Below, piece after piece: positions 1 to 9,509 of a stretch of DNA of 64,000 nucleotides. The stretch comes from Zeugodacus cucurbitae. Lineage: Eukaryota > Arthropoda > Insecta > Diptera > Tephritidae. Below the pieces are notes generated by a model. It had not been told where the DNA came from. It saw only the letters and a program-made list of their open reading frames with translations, and ran no database searches. Both the position numbers and the translations under genes were made by a program. Numbering within the stretch: the first letter of the stretch is position 1; every line of letters starts with the position of its first letter. The stretch covers positions 24,422,001 through 24,486,000 of the forward strand of contig NC_071670.1 of assembly GCF_028554725.1 (NCBI RefSeq), read 5' to 3'.

Positions 1-1547
1 ATATAATAAAAATACATATATGTTTAATACTGTGAAAAAAACAAACAAAAAAATTACATAGATGTTAAACAAAATAAAATTCAAACGCGCGCGAAACTAA
101 AATTTAAAACAGAAATCGGGCGCGTTCTAACTATAAAATTAAAACTATAAAAACAGCAAAAATTTAAAATATAAATCGGGCGCGAAATAATTAGAAAAAT
201 ATAATCACACAATAAAGCAACGAAGTCATATTGAAACAATCTACAAAGGAGGAAACGGGAGCAAGAGGACACTAAACAAAGGAGGAAATTAGGAAAGAAC
301 ATTAAACACAGGAGGAAATTGGAGTAGAGGATCACTAAACACAGGAGGAAACTAAAACAAAAGCAGGGGATAATAACTACAAAATTATCCAATTTCACAT
401 ACGTATTCTCCCAAAAACCCCTTGAGGCGAGACAAAGTAAGTCCTTTCCATTTTTGTTAACATATGTAAATATGTATGATATCAAACGGTTTTATCAGAT
501 ATAAAACCAATATAATCCGCTTGAACGATTCCAAAACGGGAATAAAAAACAGTTTGCTAAAATATATAATCAATATATTTATATAAAAACATAAGGTAAT
601 CATTTCCGGCCTTATATGCTTACCCTTGTGTACACAAACACACCTATAGAAAATAGAAAACCAACAAATTATATTCAAGTATTTACTTGCAAAACTTTCA
701 AGCAATACCCCTTCTGTTTTTCCAAACAGTAAGCAGGATTGCATAAAATAGGTAAGCAAAAGGCACACAAAATCCATAGCAAAGAGAACAATTTCAAACA
801 TACATATTTACATATTCACTTATCAAAACCATAAGTCTAATATACATAAAGGCAAGAAACATAACTTAGTACTTACTAATACAAATAAACAAACATTCAA
901 ACACAAATTATTATATTGAAACATATTAACTCATATATCCACATGTGCAGAGGTTAATCACCTTCACATTTTCACTTTTCTTTTCTCGCTCTCTTCTTAT
1001 CGCGCTAATATAAGTATACATATCTACACAAACAGATACACGGTATTCATTTGCATACGCGGTAATGCACCCTACATCCGGGTATATGCAAATATAAAAA
1101 TCTTAATAAATCAAAAAAAAAAAAAAGCGAGCATATAATTTTTTCTAAAAAAAAAAATAAAAAAAAAAAAAAAAAAAACGGTTAAAATACAAAATACACG
1201 TATAAGCTGGTAAGAGTATTATAATATATAAGTACATATATAAACAATTTAAGTCCGTATAGGCAAATATTATTACAACAATACCCCTTGTTCTTTGTAC
1301 TACAAAAACAAGCAGGATTGTATACCAACCAATTCAGCATATCATATGCACATAAATAGGCACATAGCGTGCACACATATGTACAAAGGTTACTGACCTT
1401 CTTTACCACTTTTACGAGCGCTAATATACAAGGACATACGGATAAGTCCGTAATATATAATATAAATATAAAATCGCAAGTAAATACAAACGTGCGGTCA
1501 ACAAAAACGATTAACGCGTATTTTAGCAAATTTAATAATTTTAATAA
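1..1547 (+). other. Retrotransposon 5' leader, copy 1 (partial), apparently non-coding
   Basis: Very AT-rich stretch between the LTR and the gag frame. It holds only short open frames on the + strand and several out-of-frame ATGs. The longer minus-strand frames are low-complexity and carry no domain I recognise. It contains four GGAGGAAA repeats (248-351), poly(A) tracts at about 1118-1178, a diverged internal duplication (about 704-1012 versus 1280-1428) and donor-like sites such as AAA|GTAAGT at 434-442 and AATAG|GTAAGC near 747-757. The many upstream ATGs imply that the leader is spliced or bypassed when gag-pol is translated. This is inference. Confidence 0.75.
248..351 (+). repeat. Four purine-rich GGAGGAAA repeats in leader, copy 1
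   Basis: GGAGGAAA occurs at 248, 281, 311 and 344, spaced 30-33 bases, each preceded by a version of ACTAAACAMA (M = A or C). Such GGA/GAA-rich runs resemble exonic splicing enhancers or purine-tract primers. Their role here is unknown. The donor-like AAA|GTAAGT lies about 85 bases downstream. Confidence 0.8.
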
Positions 1548-1916
1548 CTCTTATTTCCAAAAAGAGTTTCGGTTTTCGAGATTTATCAGTTAACACAAAA
1601 CACACCTGCAGAAGCTACACGCTCAAAGCAGAGTGTAAAACAAAAAAGATCAAAAGATCCTTTACTATCAAGATTCATCACTGAAAGTGATACTTTTATA
1701 AACTATTGCACGCAATTCAAAGCTTCCCCTATTGCTGACACCACGGAATCGGTTTTAAAAGTAAAACTCGAAAGTGTCCACGAAATATGGGCACGCCTTC
1801 TGGCAGCGTACGATACAGTAATTGATGCTGACGACGCTGAACTCCCAGAAAACATAAAAGCTTCGGCGACAGCCAAATTAAATAATTGCCGTGGTCATAA
1901 AGAAATAATAAAGGGA
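1548..1916 (+). other. ATG-less N-terminal extension of Gag, copy 1
   Basis: The gag-pol frame stays open for 123 codons upstream of the first ATG, back to a TAA at 1545-1547, with no in-frame ATG. Its translation looks like a genuine BEL/Pao Gag N-terminus: it includes the segments LLSRFITESDTFINYC and LESVHEIWARLLAAYDTVI, which are helical with regularly spaced hydrophobics, and this is the region expected before the Gag DUF1759 domain. A good 3' splice site (pyrimidine-rich run, then TTTATCAG) ends at 1589. The real start is therefore probably either in a spliced upstream exon or at a non-AUG codon. An out-of-frame ATG in strong context at 1786 makes simple scanning to 1917 unlikely. Confidence 0.7.
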
Positions 1917-4900
1917 ATGATAAGCGAACAGTTAAATGTATTAAGGCCAAATAGCGCCACTACTCCCCCTCCCAGAGAAGTCACAACAACAAAAGAAGAC
2001 CTAGATAAAGGCATGTATCTAAATGTACCAACTTGTGATACTGAAGTTTTTACTGGATGTTATGAACAATGGCCGTCCTTCCGGGACATGTTCACAGCCC
2101 TTTACATAAACCATCCTAGACTTGCAGAAGCACAAAAGCTATTCCAACTAAGGTACAAGACACAAGGGGAAGCAGGCATTATCGTCAAGCAATTCGATGT
2201 AAATGGCGACAATTTTAAGCTGGCTTGGGATGCACTAGTTCAAAGATATGAAAATAAAAGGGTAATGATAGAAAACCCTATAAAAACTATATTACATTAT
2301 CCAAAAATTAAACAAGAATCCAGCCAGGAATATCAAAAATTTTACTCGACAGTGACTAATTGCCTGTCAGTGTTAAAAACACAAAATTCTCCCGTAGAAT
2401 ATTGGGACCATATGATAGTAACTATCTGTACAGAAAAACTCCCTCAGGCTGCGGTACTACGATGGGAGCAATCACTTGACGATAGAAGAGTAATGCCCAC
2501 TTGGGAGCAAATGAAGAAATTCCTCGCTGCTCAGTACGAGATAGCTGAGCGAATGGGCAGCCAAAATATGAATATATCAAGTCATCAAAATGAGTCGAGT
2601 AAAACCTCGTTTAAGCCTCAAGCCAGCAATAATATGCAATATAATAGACCTGTCAATAAAAGTCACACATTCGTTTCAAATCAAAATAATCAACGGCAAT
2701 CGTTGTGTGACCTCTGTAAAGAAGGTCATAAATTAAGATCTTGCGAGATATTCAAAAAATTACCCGTTTCAGATAGAAACAATGTTGTCCGTCAACATAG
2801 ACTTTGCATAAACTGTCTGTCGAATAATCATATGACAAAAGACTGTGAAAGCAAATTCAATTGTGTATATTGTCAACGAAGACACCACTCACTGCTTCAC
2901 ATTACTAATTTTCAAAATATGAAGCAAAATAAGTTTAATAAAACCACGGGGTTAGTCGCTACGACCACATCAAATAATCCCGAAATATCAAATCCCGAAA
3001 AAAGGGAAGAACAACCATCATGCTCTAAAGCAGCAAAAATTCAAGCGCTTCATTCAGAAAATGAAAGCAAAATTCTTTTACCCACTGCGGTCATCACCAT
3101 TGAACATAAAGGTGATTTATTCAAACTAAGAGCACTAATAGATCAAGGCTCTCAAAGATCCTTTATATCTTCAAAGGTTCAAAATCGGCTCAAACTGCCA
3201 ATAAAACATTCTAACTTTCAAATCTCGGGAATGGGCGGGAGCATTATTCAAAATTCCAACAAAATATGCCCAATCACCATAGTATCTCCAAGTGCGGATA
3301 TTAGAATAGATGCGCAAGCCATCGTTCTACCGCAACTTACAAATTTGCTTCCAAACTATGAAGTTAATAAAAAACACTGGGAAAAATGCTCACATCTCAA
3401 GTTAGCAGATCCCAACTGTCATACCCCATCCCAAATCGACATATTATTAGGCAGTGACTTAATACCTCAAATAATTCTTGAAGGTATTGAGAAAATCTCC
3501 AATAAATTGTTAGCCCAAAATACAATCTTTGGGTGGATTATAAGTGGCCAAGTCACTGAAAAAATAAATTCTTTCACAACACAAGTGGAAAACATCACAA
3601 ACGAATATTTAAATAACCAACTTAAAAAATTCTGGGAAGTAGAAGAATTACCTCAAATCACTCAACTTTCAGAAGAAGACCAGGCATGCGAAGCCTACTA
3701 CAAGTCCACAACAACAAGAAACGAACATGGTCGTTATGTTGTGCGACTCCCATTCAAACCTACTTTTCCAGAAACCACAGCTCTTGGCCACTCTAGAATA
3801 TCAGCAGTCCAGCATTTCCTAAGCATGGAAAAAAGCCTGATAAAGAAAAGTGAGCTTAAATCAGCATATGATAATGTGATGGAGGAATATCTTGACCTCA
3901 ATCATATGGAAGAGACTGTACCATATGAGAAAATTTCCAAAGGTAGATATTTGTCTTTTTACCTTCCACATCATGGGGTAATAAGACCAGATAAAATCAC
4001 AACGAAAGTACGAGTGGTTTTCAATGCCTCAAAATGTACGAGCTCAGGCAAATCACTCAATGACGTACTATACACAGGGCCAACATTACAACCTGACCTC
4101 ATGTTGCTAATACTAAATTGGCGCATGTTTAAATACGTTTTTAACGGAGACGTTGAAAAAATGTACAGGCAAATTATGGTACATGAAGATGACCAAGATT
4201 TCCAACGCATAGTCTTCCGCAATTCAATTAATAGTCCAATTAGCGACTACAAACTTAAAACAGTTACCTTTGGCATCAATTGCGCACCTTATTTAGCCAT
4301 TAGGACATTACATGAAGTTGCAAAAACATGCGAAACTAATTTGCCCCTAGCATCTTCTGTGTTGCAAACACAAACATACGTGGACGACATACTATCAGGT
4401 AGCCACAGTATCCCATTAGCGAGCGAATCACTATCTCAAGTGATCAAAGCACTTAATTCAGCAGGGTTTCCCCTCAAGAAAATTACATCAAACCACCCCG
4501 AAATAATAAAAGATATAAAAAAGGAAGACTTATTAGATACAGACTTCCTTAAGTTTGAAAAGGCTAGTACAACAAAAACACTAGGGATTCAATGGAATGC
4601 GATAACAGATCAATTCTCATATACAATTGAGTCAATATCTGCAACGTCCGCCATAACCAAACGCCAAATACTTTCCTCGGTGGCAAAACTTTTCGACCCC
4701 GCAGGATGGCTTTCGCCAATAATGATTCAAGCCAAAATCCTCATTCAAGAATTGTGGCAAGATGGCACTGAATGGGATGAACAGGTAAAACCTATACGCT
4801 TAACAAAATGGGTTCAATTTGCTAACAACTTACACACTATATCAGAAATTCGAATCCCTCGATGGGTAAACTTCAGCCCTGACATTAATGTAGAATTACA

Positions 4901-6941
4901 CGGTTTCTGTGACGCCTCTGAAAAGGCATATTGCGCAACTGTCTACGTACGAACTCAGTACGATAGTAAAATATCTTCACATCTTTTGGTAGCCAAAGCC
5001 AAAGTTGCACCTTTGAAGACACTAAGCCTGCCACGGCTCGAACTGAATGGCGCCCTTCTGTTAGCAAAATTAATTTCAATAGTTCAAACCCATCTCAAAT
5101 TAAACGATCACAAAATGTATCTTTGGTCAGACTCAGAAATAGTTCTAGCATGGTTAGAAAAACCACCCTATACTTGGAAGACGTATGTCTCTAACCGTAT
5201 ATCTCAAATATTAGACTTAGTTGGCCCAGCAAAATGGCAACATGTTGCAAGTGCAGATAACCCAGCGGATCTTGGCACAAGAGGTTGCAAACCACTTCAC
5301 CTCACCAGCACTACACTCTGGTGGAACGGTCCTACATGGCTAACAGAGTCACAAGAATTCTGGCCAAAATCTCCTGCTCGGAATATAATTCCGCCGGAAA
5401 GTCGGAAAATTGAAAATTTTCATATCACTCCCGAAGAGGATGATATTCTCCACCGATTTTCATCATTCCCTAGAGCACTAAGGGTAATCGCTTACATCCA
5501 TAAATTCATCCAAAGGATTAAACAAAAAATTAAGGGAATATCAAGTGATCATTGCGCACAACTAACTCATTCCGACTTGCAACATGCCAAGGTCAGTCTC
5601 ATCTTATATACCCAAACTCGCTATTTCAGCCGAGAGAAATCAAAGCTACTGGAAAAACGACCTCTCGAAAAAGGAAGCTCACTTCTCGTCCTTAACCCAT
5701 TCCTGGACGCTAAGGGATTAATACGGGCAAATGGAAGACTAGCAAATTCCAGCCTTAGTTATAACGAACGATATCCCATTATTATTCCAGAGAAATCCCG
5801 TTTTACCAATTTATTTCTGATATATCTCCATCAGCTTACACTGCATGGTGAGCATCGCCTGATGCAACAAATGGTCCGGCAAGAATTTTATATACCGCGA
5901 CTAAAGCCACAAATTAAAAGAACCATCTTCATGTGTAAACAGTGTACGATATACAAGCACAAGATGCGTACGCAGATCATGGCAGCCTTACCACCTGAAC
6001 GCTGCAATTATGCTCTACCCTTTACCATCACTGGGGTTGATTTTGCTGGACCTTTCCAGATAAAGGCTTCGATGTTAAGGTCTTCCTCATTTAGAAAAGG
6101 GTATGTGGCTGTCTTTGTATGTTTTACGACAAAGGCAGTACACCTAGAGCTATGTTCCAATCTGACTACTGCGGCTTTTCTTGCAGCATTTGCACGATTT
6201 GTCGGACGACGTGGATTTCCTTTAAAAATTATGAGCGACAATGGAAAAAACTTTGTCGGAGCTCAAAGAGCCACAGAAAGGGAGTTTTTACAATTCAGCC
6301 AAGAAGTAGCCCCTGAAATTGTCAAAAAATATGCACCCCAAGGGATCGATTGGCAATTCATACCACCATGTTCTCCACACATGGGCGGACTTTGGGAATC
6401 AGCAGTAAAAAGCTTCAAATTCCATTTAAAGAAAACGGCAGGTAACCATAAGTTCAATTATGAGGAGTTTACCACACTACTCGCTCGTATCGAAGCCGTT
6501 CTTAACTCTAGACCTATCTCACCACTCTCGCAAGATCCCTACGACTTCACAGCCTTAACCCCCGGGCATTTTCTCATAGGAGCACCCATTCTGGCCATAC
6601 CTGAGCCAGGCGTGGAGTCGCTATCCTTATTAAACAGATGGGAACGAATTAAAATTCTCCATCATGATTTCAGCCGTAGATGGAAGGAAGACTATATCAA
6701 GGACCTCCACAAGAGATACCGCTGGAAAGTTCAAGGAAAAGAACCAAAACTTGGAGATTGTGTCCTTATACAAGACGATTGTCTCCCACCTTCGGAATGG
6801 CGACTTGGACGCATAAAGCAGCTTCACTACAGCTCCGACGGTCATGTTCGAGTAGTTGATCTCCGCACCCAAACCGGAACGCTAACCAGACCGCTCGTCA
6901 AATTATGCTTTCTGCCAAACGCCGAAGATAAAGAAACGTAA
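1917..6941 (+). CDS. BEL/Pao Gag-Pol polyprotein, copy 1
   Basis: One continuous frame of 1674 codons from the first ATG; Gag and Pol are not separated by a frameshift, as is usual in BEL/Pao. Residues ~44-210 are a DUF1759-type Gag. Zinc knuckles follow: C264/C267/H271/C276, C297/C300/H305/C310 and C316/C319/H323-H324/H328. The aspartic protease has D409 in ALIDQGSQ; DQG instead of DSG/DTG is common in this family. RT (~640-880) carries YVDD at 821-824. A Pao A17-type segment and RNase H follow, with candidate acidic residues D999 (FCDAS), E1042 (LPRLELNG) and D1072 (SDSE). Integrase has H1305, H1310, C1340 and C1343, then catalytic D1375, D1441 and E1494. Residues ~1570-1665 are the BEL-type C-terminal domain (DUF5641-like). 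The annotated start is only the first ATG; the protein probably begins upstream (1548-1916). The frame looks intact and could be active. Confidence 0.95.
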   Translation: MISEQLNVLRPNSATTPPPREVTTTKEDLDKGMYLNVPTCDTEVFTGCYEQWPSFRDMFTALYINHPRLAEAQKLFQLRYKTQGEAGIIVKQFDVNGDNFKLAWDALVQRYENKRVMIENPIKTILHYPKIKQESSQEYQKFYSTVTNCLSVLKTQNSPVEYWDHMIVTICTEKLPQAAVLRWEQSLDDRRVMPTWEQMKKFLAAQYEIAERMGSQNMNISSHQNESSKTSFKPQASNNMQYNRPVNKSHTFVSNQNNQRQSLCDLCKEGHKLRSCEIFKKLPVSDRNNVVRQHRLCINCLSNNHMTKDCESKFNCVYCQRRHHSLLHITNFQNMKQNKFNKTTGLVATTTSNNPEISNPEKREEQPSCSKAAKIQALHSENESKILLPTAVITIEHKGDLFKLRALIDQGSQRSFISSKVQNRLKLPIKHSNFQISGMGGSIIQNSNKICPITIVSPSADIRIDAQAIVLPQLTNLLPNYEVNKKHWEKCSHLKLADPNCHTPSQIDILLGSDLIPQIILEGIEKISNKLLAQNTIFGWIISGQVTEKINSFTTQVENITNEYLNNQLKKFWEVEELPQITQLSEEDQACEAYYKSTTTRNEHGRYVVRLPFKPTFPETTALGHSRISAVQHFLSMEKSLIKKSELKSAYDNVMEEYLDLNHMEETVPYEKISKGRYLSFYLPHHGVIRPDKITTKVRVVFNASKCTSSGKSLNDVLYTGPTLQPDLMLLILNWRMFKYVFNGDVEKMYRQIMVHEDDQDFQRIVFRNSINSPISDYKLKTVTFGINCAPYLAIRTLHEVAKTCETNLPLASSVLQTQTYVDDILSGSHSIPLASESLSQVIKALNSAGFPLKKITSNHPEIIKDIKKEDLLDTDFLKFEKASTTKTLGIQWNAITDQFSYTIESISATSAITKRQILSSVAKLFDPAGWLSPIMIQAKILIQELWQDGTEWDEQVKPIRLTKWVQFANNLHTISEIRIPRWVNFSPDINVELHGFCDASEKAYCATVYVRTQYDSKISSHLLVAKAKVAPLKTLSLPRLELNGALLLAKLISIVQTHLKLNDHKMYLWSDSEIVLAWLEKPPYTWKTYVSNRISQILDLVGPAKWQHVASADNPADLGTRGCKPLHLTSTTLWWNGPTWLTESQEFWPKSPARNIIPPESRKIENFHITPEEDDILHRFSSFPRALRVIAYIHKFIQRIKQKIKGISSDHCAQLTHSDLQHAKVSLILYTQTRYFSREKSKLLEKRPLEKGSSLLVLNPFLDAKGLIRANGRLANSSLSYNERYPIIIPEKSRFTNLFLIYLHQLTLHGEHRLMQQMVRQEFYIPRLKPQIKRTIFMCKQCTIYKHKMRTQIMAALPPERCNYALPFTITGVDFAGPFQIKASMLRSSSFRKGYVAVFVCFTTKAVHLELCSNLTTAAFLAAFARFVGRRGFPLKIMSDNGKNFVGAQRATEREFLQFSQEVAPEIVKKYAPQGIDWQFIPPCSPHMGGLWESAVKSFKFHLKKTAGNHKFNYEEFTTLLARIEAVLNSRPISPLSQDPYDFTALTPGHFLIGAPILAIPEPGVESLSLLNRWERIKILHHDFSRRWKEDYIKDLHKRYRWKVQGKEPKLGDCVLIQDDCLPPSEWRLGRIKQLHYSSDGHVRVVDLRTQTGTLTRPLVKLCFLPNAEDKET

Positions 6942-7062
6942 ATATACTCGAAAACCGAATGTTAATTAATAAATCGTTAAAACAGATAAACCGCTTACAA
7001 ACTCGAAACCTCGAACATCAAAAAACGCCATAAAACCCTAACATAAATGTCCGATAAGAAAT

Positions 7063-7112
7063 AACAATATATGCATGCCACATAACGTGGCACTCATGTT
7101 CATATTATTGTT
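7063..7112 (+). other. Stem-loop between gag-pol and ORF2, copy 1
   Basis: Nineteen left-arm bases (7063-7081) all pair with 7087-7112 around a 5-base loop (ATAAC). Paired blocks are CCAC/GTGG, CATG/CATG, TATG/CATA and AACAATA/TATTGTT, with bulges of 4, 2 and 1 bases only on the right arm. It lies 121 bases after the polyprotein stop and about 45 bases before the ORF2 splice acceptor, so a role in splicing control or RNA export is possible but unproven. Confidence 0.55.
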
Positions 7113-7130
7113 GACTCCACAATACATATA

Positions 7131-7156
7131 ACTAATATAACAATTTTTCTATACAG
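7131..7156 (+). promoter_or_regulatory. Predicted 3' splice site before ORF2, copy 1
   Basis: A branch-point-like CTAAT near 7132-7136, a T-rich run, and TATACAG ending at 7156. The ORF2 ATG follows after 6 bases. It pairs logically with the AAG|GTGAGT donor at the end of the LTR. Predicted only. Confidence 0.55.
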
Positions 7157-7162
7157 AGCAAT

Positions 7163-7816
7163 ATGGATGTAGAAATGGCATCACCATCAACGCCAACCAT
7201 GCGTTCGGTTGTTCCCGCTCCGCGCCCTGGAACTGCCCCAATCGCAGCACGCCGGACCACCATTCCAACCGCCGTGCCTCAACCAACAACAGGCACCACC
7301 GCGCCAACGGCCCCGGGCAATAGCATGGCATCAACACCAGCATCACCCGCACTAACAGCGGATTTGCAGCGCATTCGATGCCCATTGTGTCGACGCCCGC
7401 ATCGACTATCGCACTGCGGCATATTCAAAGGCATGCCACCGATGCAACGCCAGCAGGTTGCACAGGCACACGGGTATTGCCTGAATTGTCTGGCAACTTC
7501 TCACGCAACGCAGGAGTGTTCATCGAACAATCGTTGCCAAATCTGTGTGCGGTCGCATCACACCCTGCTGCACCGCACTAACAGACGCGACGCTGGGCGA
7601 CAAGCGGCTCCTCGCAGCAGTGGTAACCACCGGCGTTCTCAAAGAACTCTGATGACGAAATACCGCCGGCGCGGACCGCCTTCGGTAGAATCCCGTCACT
7701 GGCAACATCGTGCCACATCAGCACGACGTCAGCAGCCTAGGCCGCAATCCCGCCGGTCAACAGGCCTCAGCAGCGTCGTAGCCACGCTACAGCAGTTACA
7801 GCGGCTTCTAGGCTAA
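7163..7816 (+). CDS. ORF2: second nucleocapsid-like zinc-knuckle protein, copy 1
   Basis: A 217-codon frame in the env position, 221 bases after gag-pol and ending 23 bases before the 3' LTR. The start is ATG with A at -3 and G at +4. Residues 1-68 are rich in Pro, Thr and Ala. Residues 73-137 carry C73/C76/H80/C85, C106/C109/H114/C119 and C125/C128/H132-H133/H137. Spacing is identical to Gag residues 264-328, with 29 of 65 residues the same by hand alignment. The rest is Arg-rich and basic, ending in a Leu-rich tail (ATLQQLQRLLG). No capsid, protease, signal peptide or membrane segment is visible, so this is not env. Base composition differs sharply from gag-pol: 42 of 60 bases at 7201-7260 are G/C, against 22 of 60 at 5401-5460. 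It probably binds nucleic acid. Origin may be capture of a gag fragment from another BEL-like element or a host gag-derived gene. Confidence 0.75.
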   Translation: MDVEMASPSTPTMRSVVPAPRPGTAPIAARRTTIPTAVPQPTTGTTAPTAPGNSMASTPASPALTADLQRIRCPLCRRPHRLSHCGIFKGMPPMQRQQVAQAHGYCLNCLATSHATQECSSNNRCQICVRSHHTLLHRTNRRDAGRQAAPRSSGNHRRSQRTLMTKYRRRGPPSVESRHWQHRATSARRQQPRPQSRRSTGLSSVVATLQQLQRLLG

Positions 7817-7826
7817 ACATTCGCCT

Positions 7827-7839
7827 AGGGGGGCCGGGA
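7827..7839 (+). other. Polypurine tract, copy 1
   Basis: AGGGGGGCCGGGA directly abuts the 3' LTR. It is the expected primer for plus-strand DNA synthesis, here interrupted by CC. Confidence 0.75.
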
Positions 7840-8334
7840 TGGCTAAATGAGTCAAAACGAAAAACACACTCATATCATTTCACCACACTACATCCACCTC
7901 ATCACGCCAGAGAACACTACACGTTAACACACACACACACCCATACATCAAAACACGATGACAGCATACAAACTTTAACAAAAAGGAATAGAAAGGATAG
8001 CACTTCACCTTTCTTTTCGATAACGTCGTTCGCATCGCACCTCCGTGTTCGCAGCATCCCGGTTTTCCGATATTTGGCACCCGCTTATATGTTTCAACAT
8101 TTAACATCCATTTTTTAATACAACCATTTTTGTAAACTAAAATCACTAACGATACATACATTTATCATAACGTTGTTCAATATAAATACATAAATAATTC
8201 GTGAATTATTGTGTAATATTATTAAATTCAATAAATATTTATAACGTTTATTCCGAAACAAGTGCGTTTCTTTCTTCCTTTAAAAAAAAGGGATTCGATA
8301 ATCAAAAGTGAACATCAAGGTGAGTTTTTGTACA
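7840..8334 (+). repeat. 3' LTR, copy 1 (495 bp)
   Basis: Begins TGGCTAAATG and ends TTTTTGTACA (TG...CA ends). As far as I can see it matches the 5' LTR of copy 2 (15340-15834) base for base. It contains TATAAATA at 8181-8188, AATAAA at 8230-8235 and a CA run near 7926-7940. It is followed by TTCAT (8335-8339), the target-site copy. Confidence 0.95.
8230..8235 (+). terminator. Polyadenylation signal in 3' LTR, copy 1
   Basis: AATAAA followed about 30 bases later by a GT/T-rich run (GTGCGTTTCTTTCTTCC), as expected for cleavage and polyadenylation of the element RNA. Confidence 0.6.
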
Positions 8335-8849
8335 TTCATAATCATTTATTTTGTATTTTATCACATTTAAGATCAAAGTTCACATTCTTGCATGCTGAAT
8401 ATTGACAAATAAAAACATAAAGAGCATTTATTCATAATCATTTATTTTGTATTTTATCACATTTAAGATCAAAGTTCACTTTCTTGCAAGTTGTTTATCG
8501 ACAAATAAAAACATAAAGAATGTTTATTCATAATCATTTATTTTGTATTTTTATCAGATTTATGATCAAGTTCAATTTCTTGCAAGTTAAATATCCACAA
8601 ATAAAAACATAAAGAATGTTTACTCATAATCATTTATTTTGTATTTTTATCAGATTTATGATCAAGTTCAAATTCTTGCAAGTTGAATATTGACAAATAA
8701 AAACATAAAGAACAATTATTCATAATCATTTATTTTATATTTTATCACATTTAAGATCAAAGTTCGCTTTCTTGAAAGTTGTTTATCGACAACTGGAAAC
8801 ATAAAGAACATTTATTCATAATCAATTATTTCATATTTTATCAGATTTA

Positions 8850-8928
8850 AGATAAAAGTTCACTTTCGTGCAAGTTGTTATGTTTTTATTTGTCGGCATT
8901 TAACTTGCAGGAAAGTGAACTTTTATCT
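8850..8928. repeat. Inverted monomer fragment forming a 27-bp hairpin (1 of 6)
   Basis: The monomer segment 8850-8876 is followed by its reverse complement at 8902-8928 with one mismatch and a 25-base spacer. The inverted piece spans about 8878-8943 and then the array resumes in forward orientation. Confidence 0.9.
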
Positions 8929-9509
8929 TACATGTGATAAAATAAAAACATAAAGAACATAAATTCATAATCATTTATTTCGTATTTATCACATTTAAGA
9001 TCAAAGTTCACTTTCTTGCAAGTTGTTTATCGACAAATAGAAACATAAAGAATATTTATTCATAATCATTTATTTTGTATTTTTATCACATTTAAGATCA
9101 TAGTTAACTTTCTTGCAAGTTGTTTATCGACAAATAAAAACATAAAGAACATTTATTCATAATCATTTATTTTGTATTTTATCACATGTAAGATAAAAGT
9201 TCACTTTCCTGCAAGTTAAATACCGACAAATAAAAACATAAAGAACATTTATTCATAATCATTTATTTTGTATTTTATCACATGTAAGATAAAAGTTCAC
9301 TTTCCCGCAAGTTAAATACCGTCAAATAAAAACATAAAGAATGTTTATTCATAATCATTTATTTTGTATTTTATCACATTTAATATCAAAGTTCACTTTC
9401 CTGCAAGTTAAATATCGACAAATAAAAACATAAAGAATGTTTATTCATAATCATTTATTTTGTATTTTATCACATTTAATATCAAAGTTCACTTTCCTGC
9501 AAGTTAAGT

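Larger units (their letters stand above)
1..8334 (+). mobile_element. BEL/Pao LTR retrotransposon, copy 1 (5' end outside window)
   Basis: Contains leader, gag-pol frame, second ORF, polypurine tract and 3' LTR. Every landmark lies exactly 16295 bases before its counterpart in copy 2 (for example polyprotein ATG 1917 and 18212). Window base 1 matches 16296, so the 5' LTR and about 460 bp of leader lie upstream of the window. Both ORFs are open. I found about ten base differences from copy 2 over roughly 8.3 kb. The BEL/Pao assignment rests on the order Gag, protease (DQG), RT (YVDD), RNase H, integrase, and on the BEL-type C-terminal domain after integrase. Confidence 0.95.

Noticed and set aside
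81..801. Minus-strand open frames in the leader (81-485, 457-801; copies at 16376-17096)
   Set aside because: They translate low-complexity Phe/Leu/Cys-rich sequence, the first mostly being the complement of the purine-rich repeats. No domain is visible. Their presence in both copies only reflects duplication.
1182..1593. Leader frames 1182-1529 (minus) and 1369-1593 (plus), and copies in element 2
   Set aside because: The plus-strand frame starts at GTG and is out of the gag frame; neither has recognisable features in this AT-rich leader.
7149..7708. Other frames overlapping ORF2 on both strands (7149-7385, 7378-7581, 7520-7708)
   Set aside because: Shadows of the GC-rich ORF2, which lowers stop-codon density in all frames. 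Only the 7163 frame has the zinc-knuckle pattern and a good start context.
7163..7816. ORF2 as an envelope gene
   Set aside because: It has the right location but no signal peptide, transmembrane segment or glycoprotein-like cysteines; it is basic and Pro/Arg-rich with nucleocapsid-type zinc knuckles.
7880..8161. Minus-strand 93-codon frame inside the LTR, also at 15380-15661
   Set aside because: Lies within U3 of the LTR, has no domain, and is truncated by the CA-repeat change in the third LTR (24219-24458).
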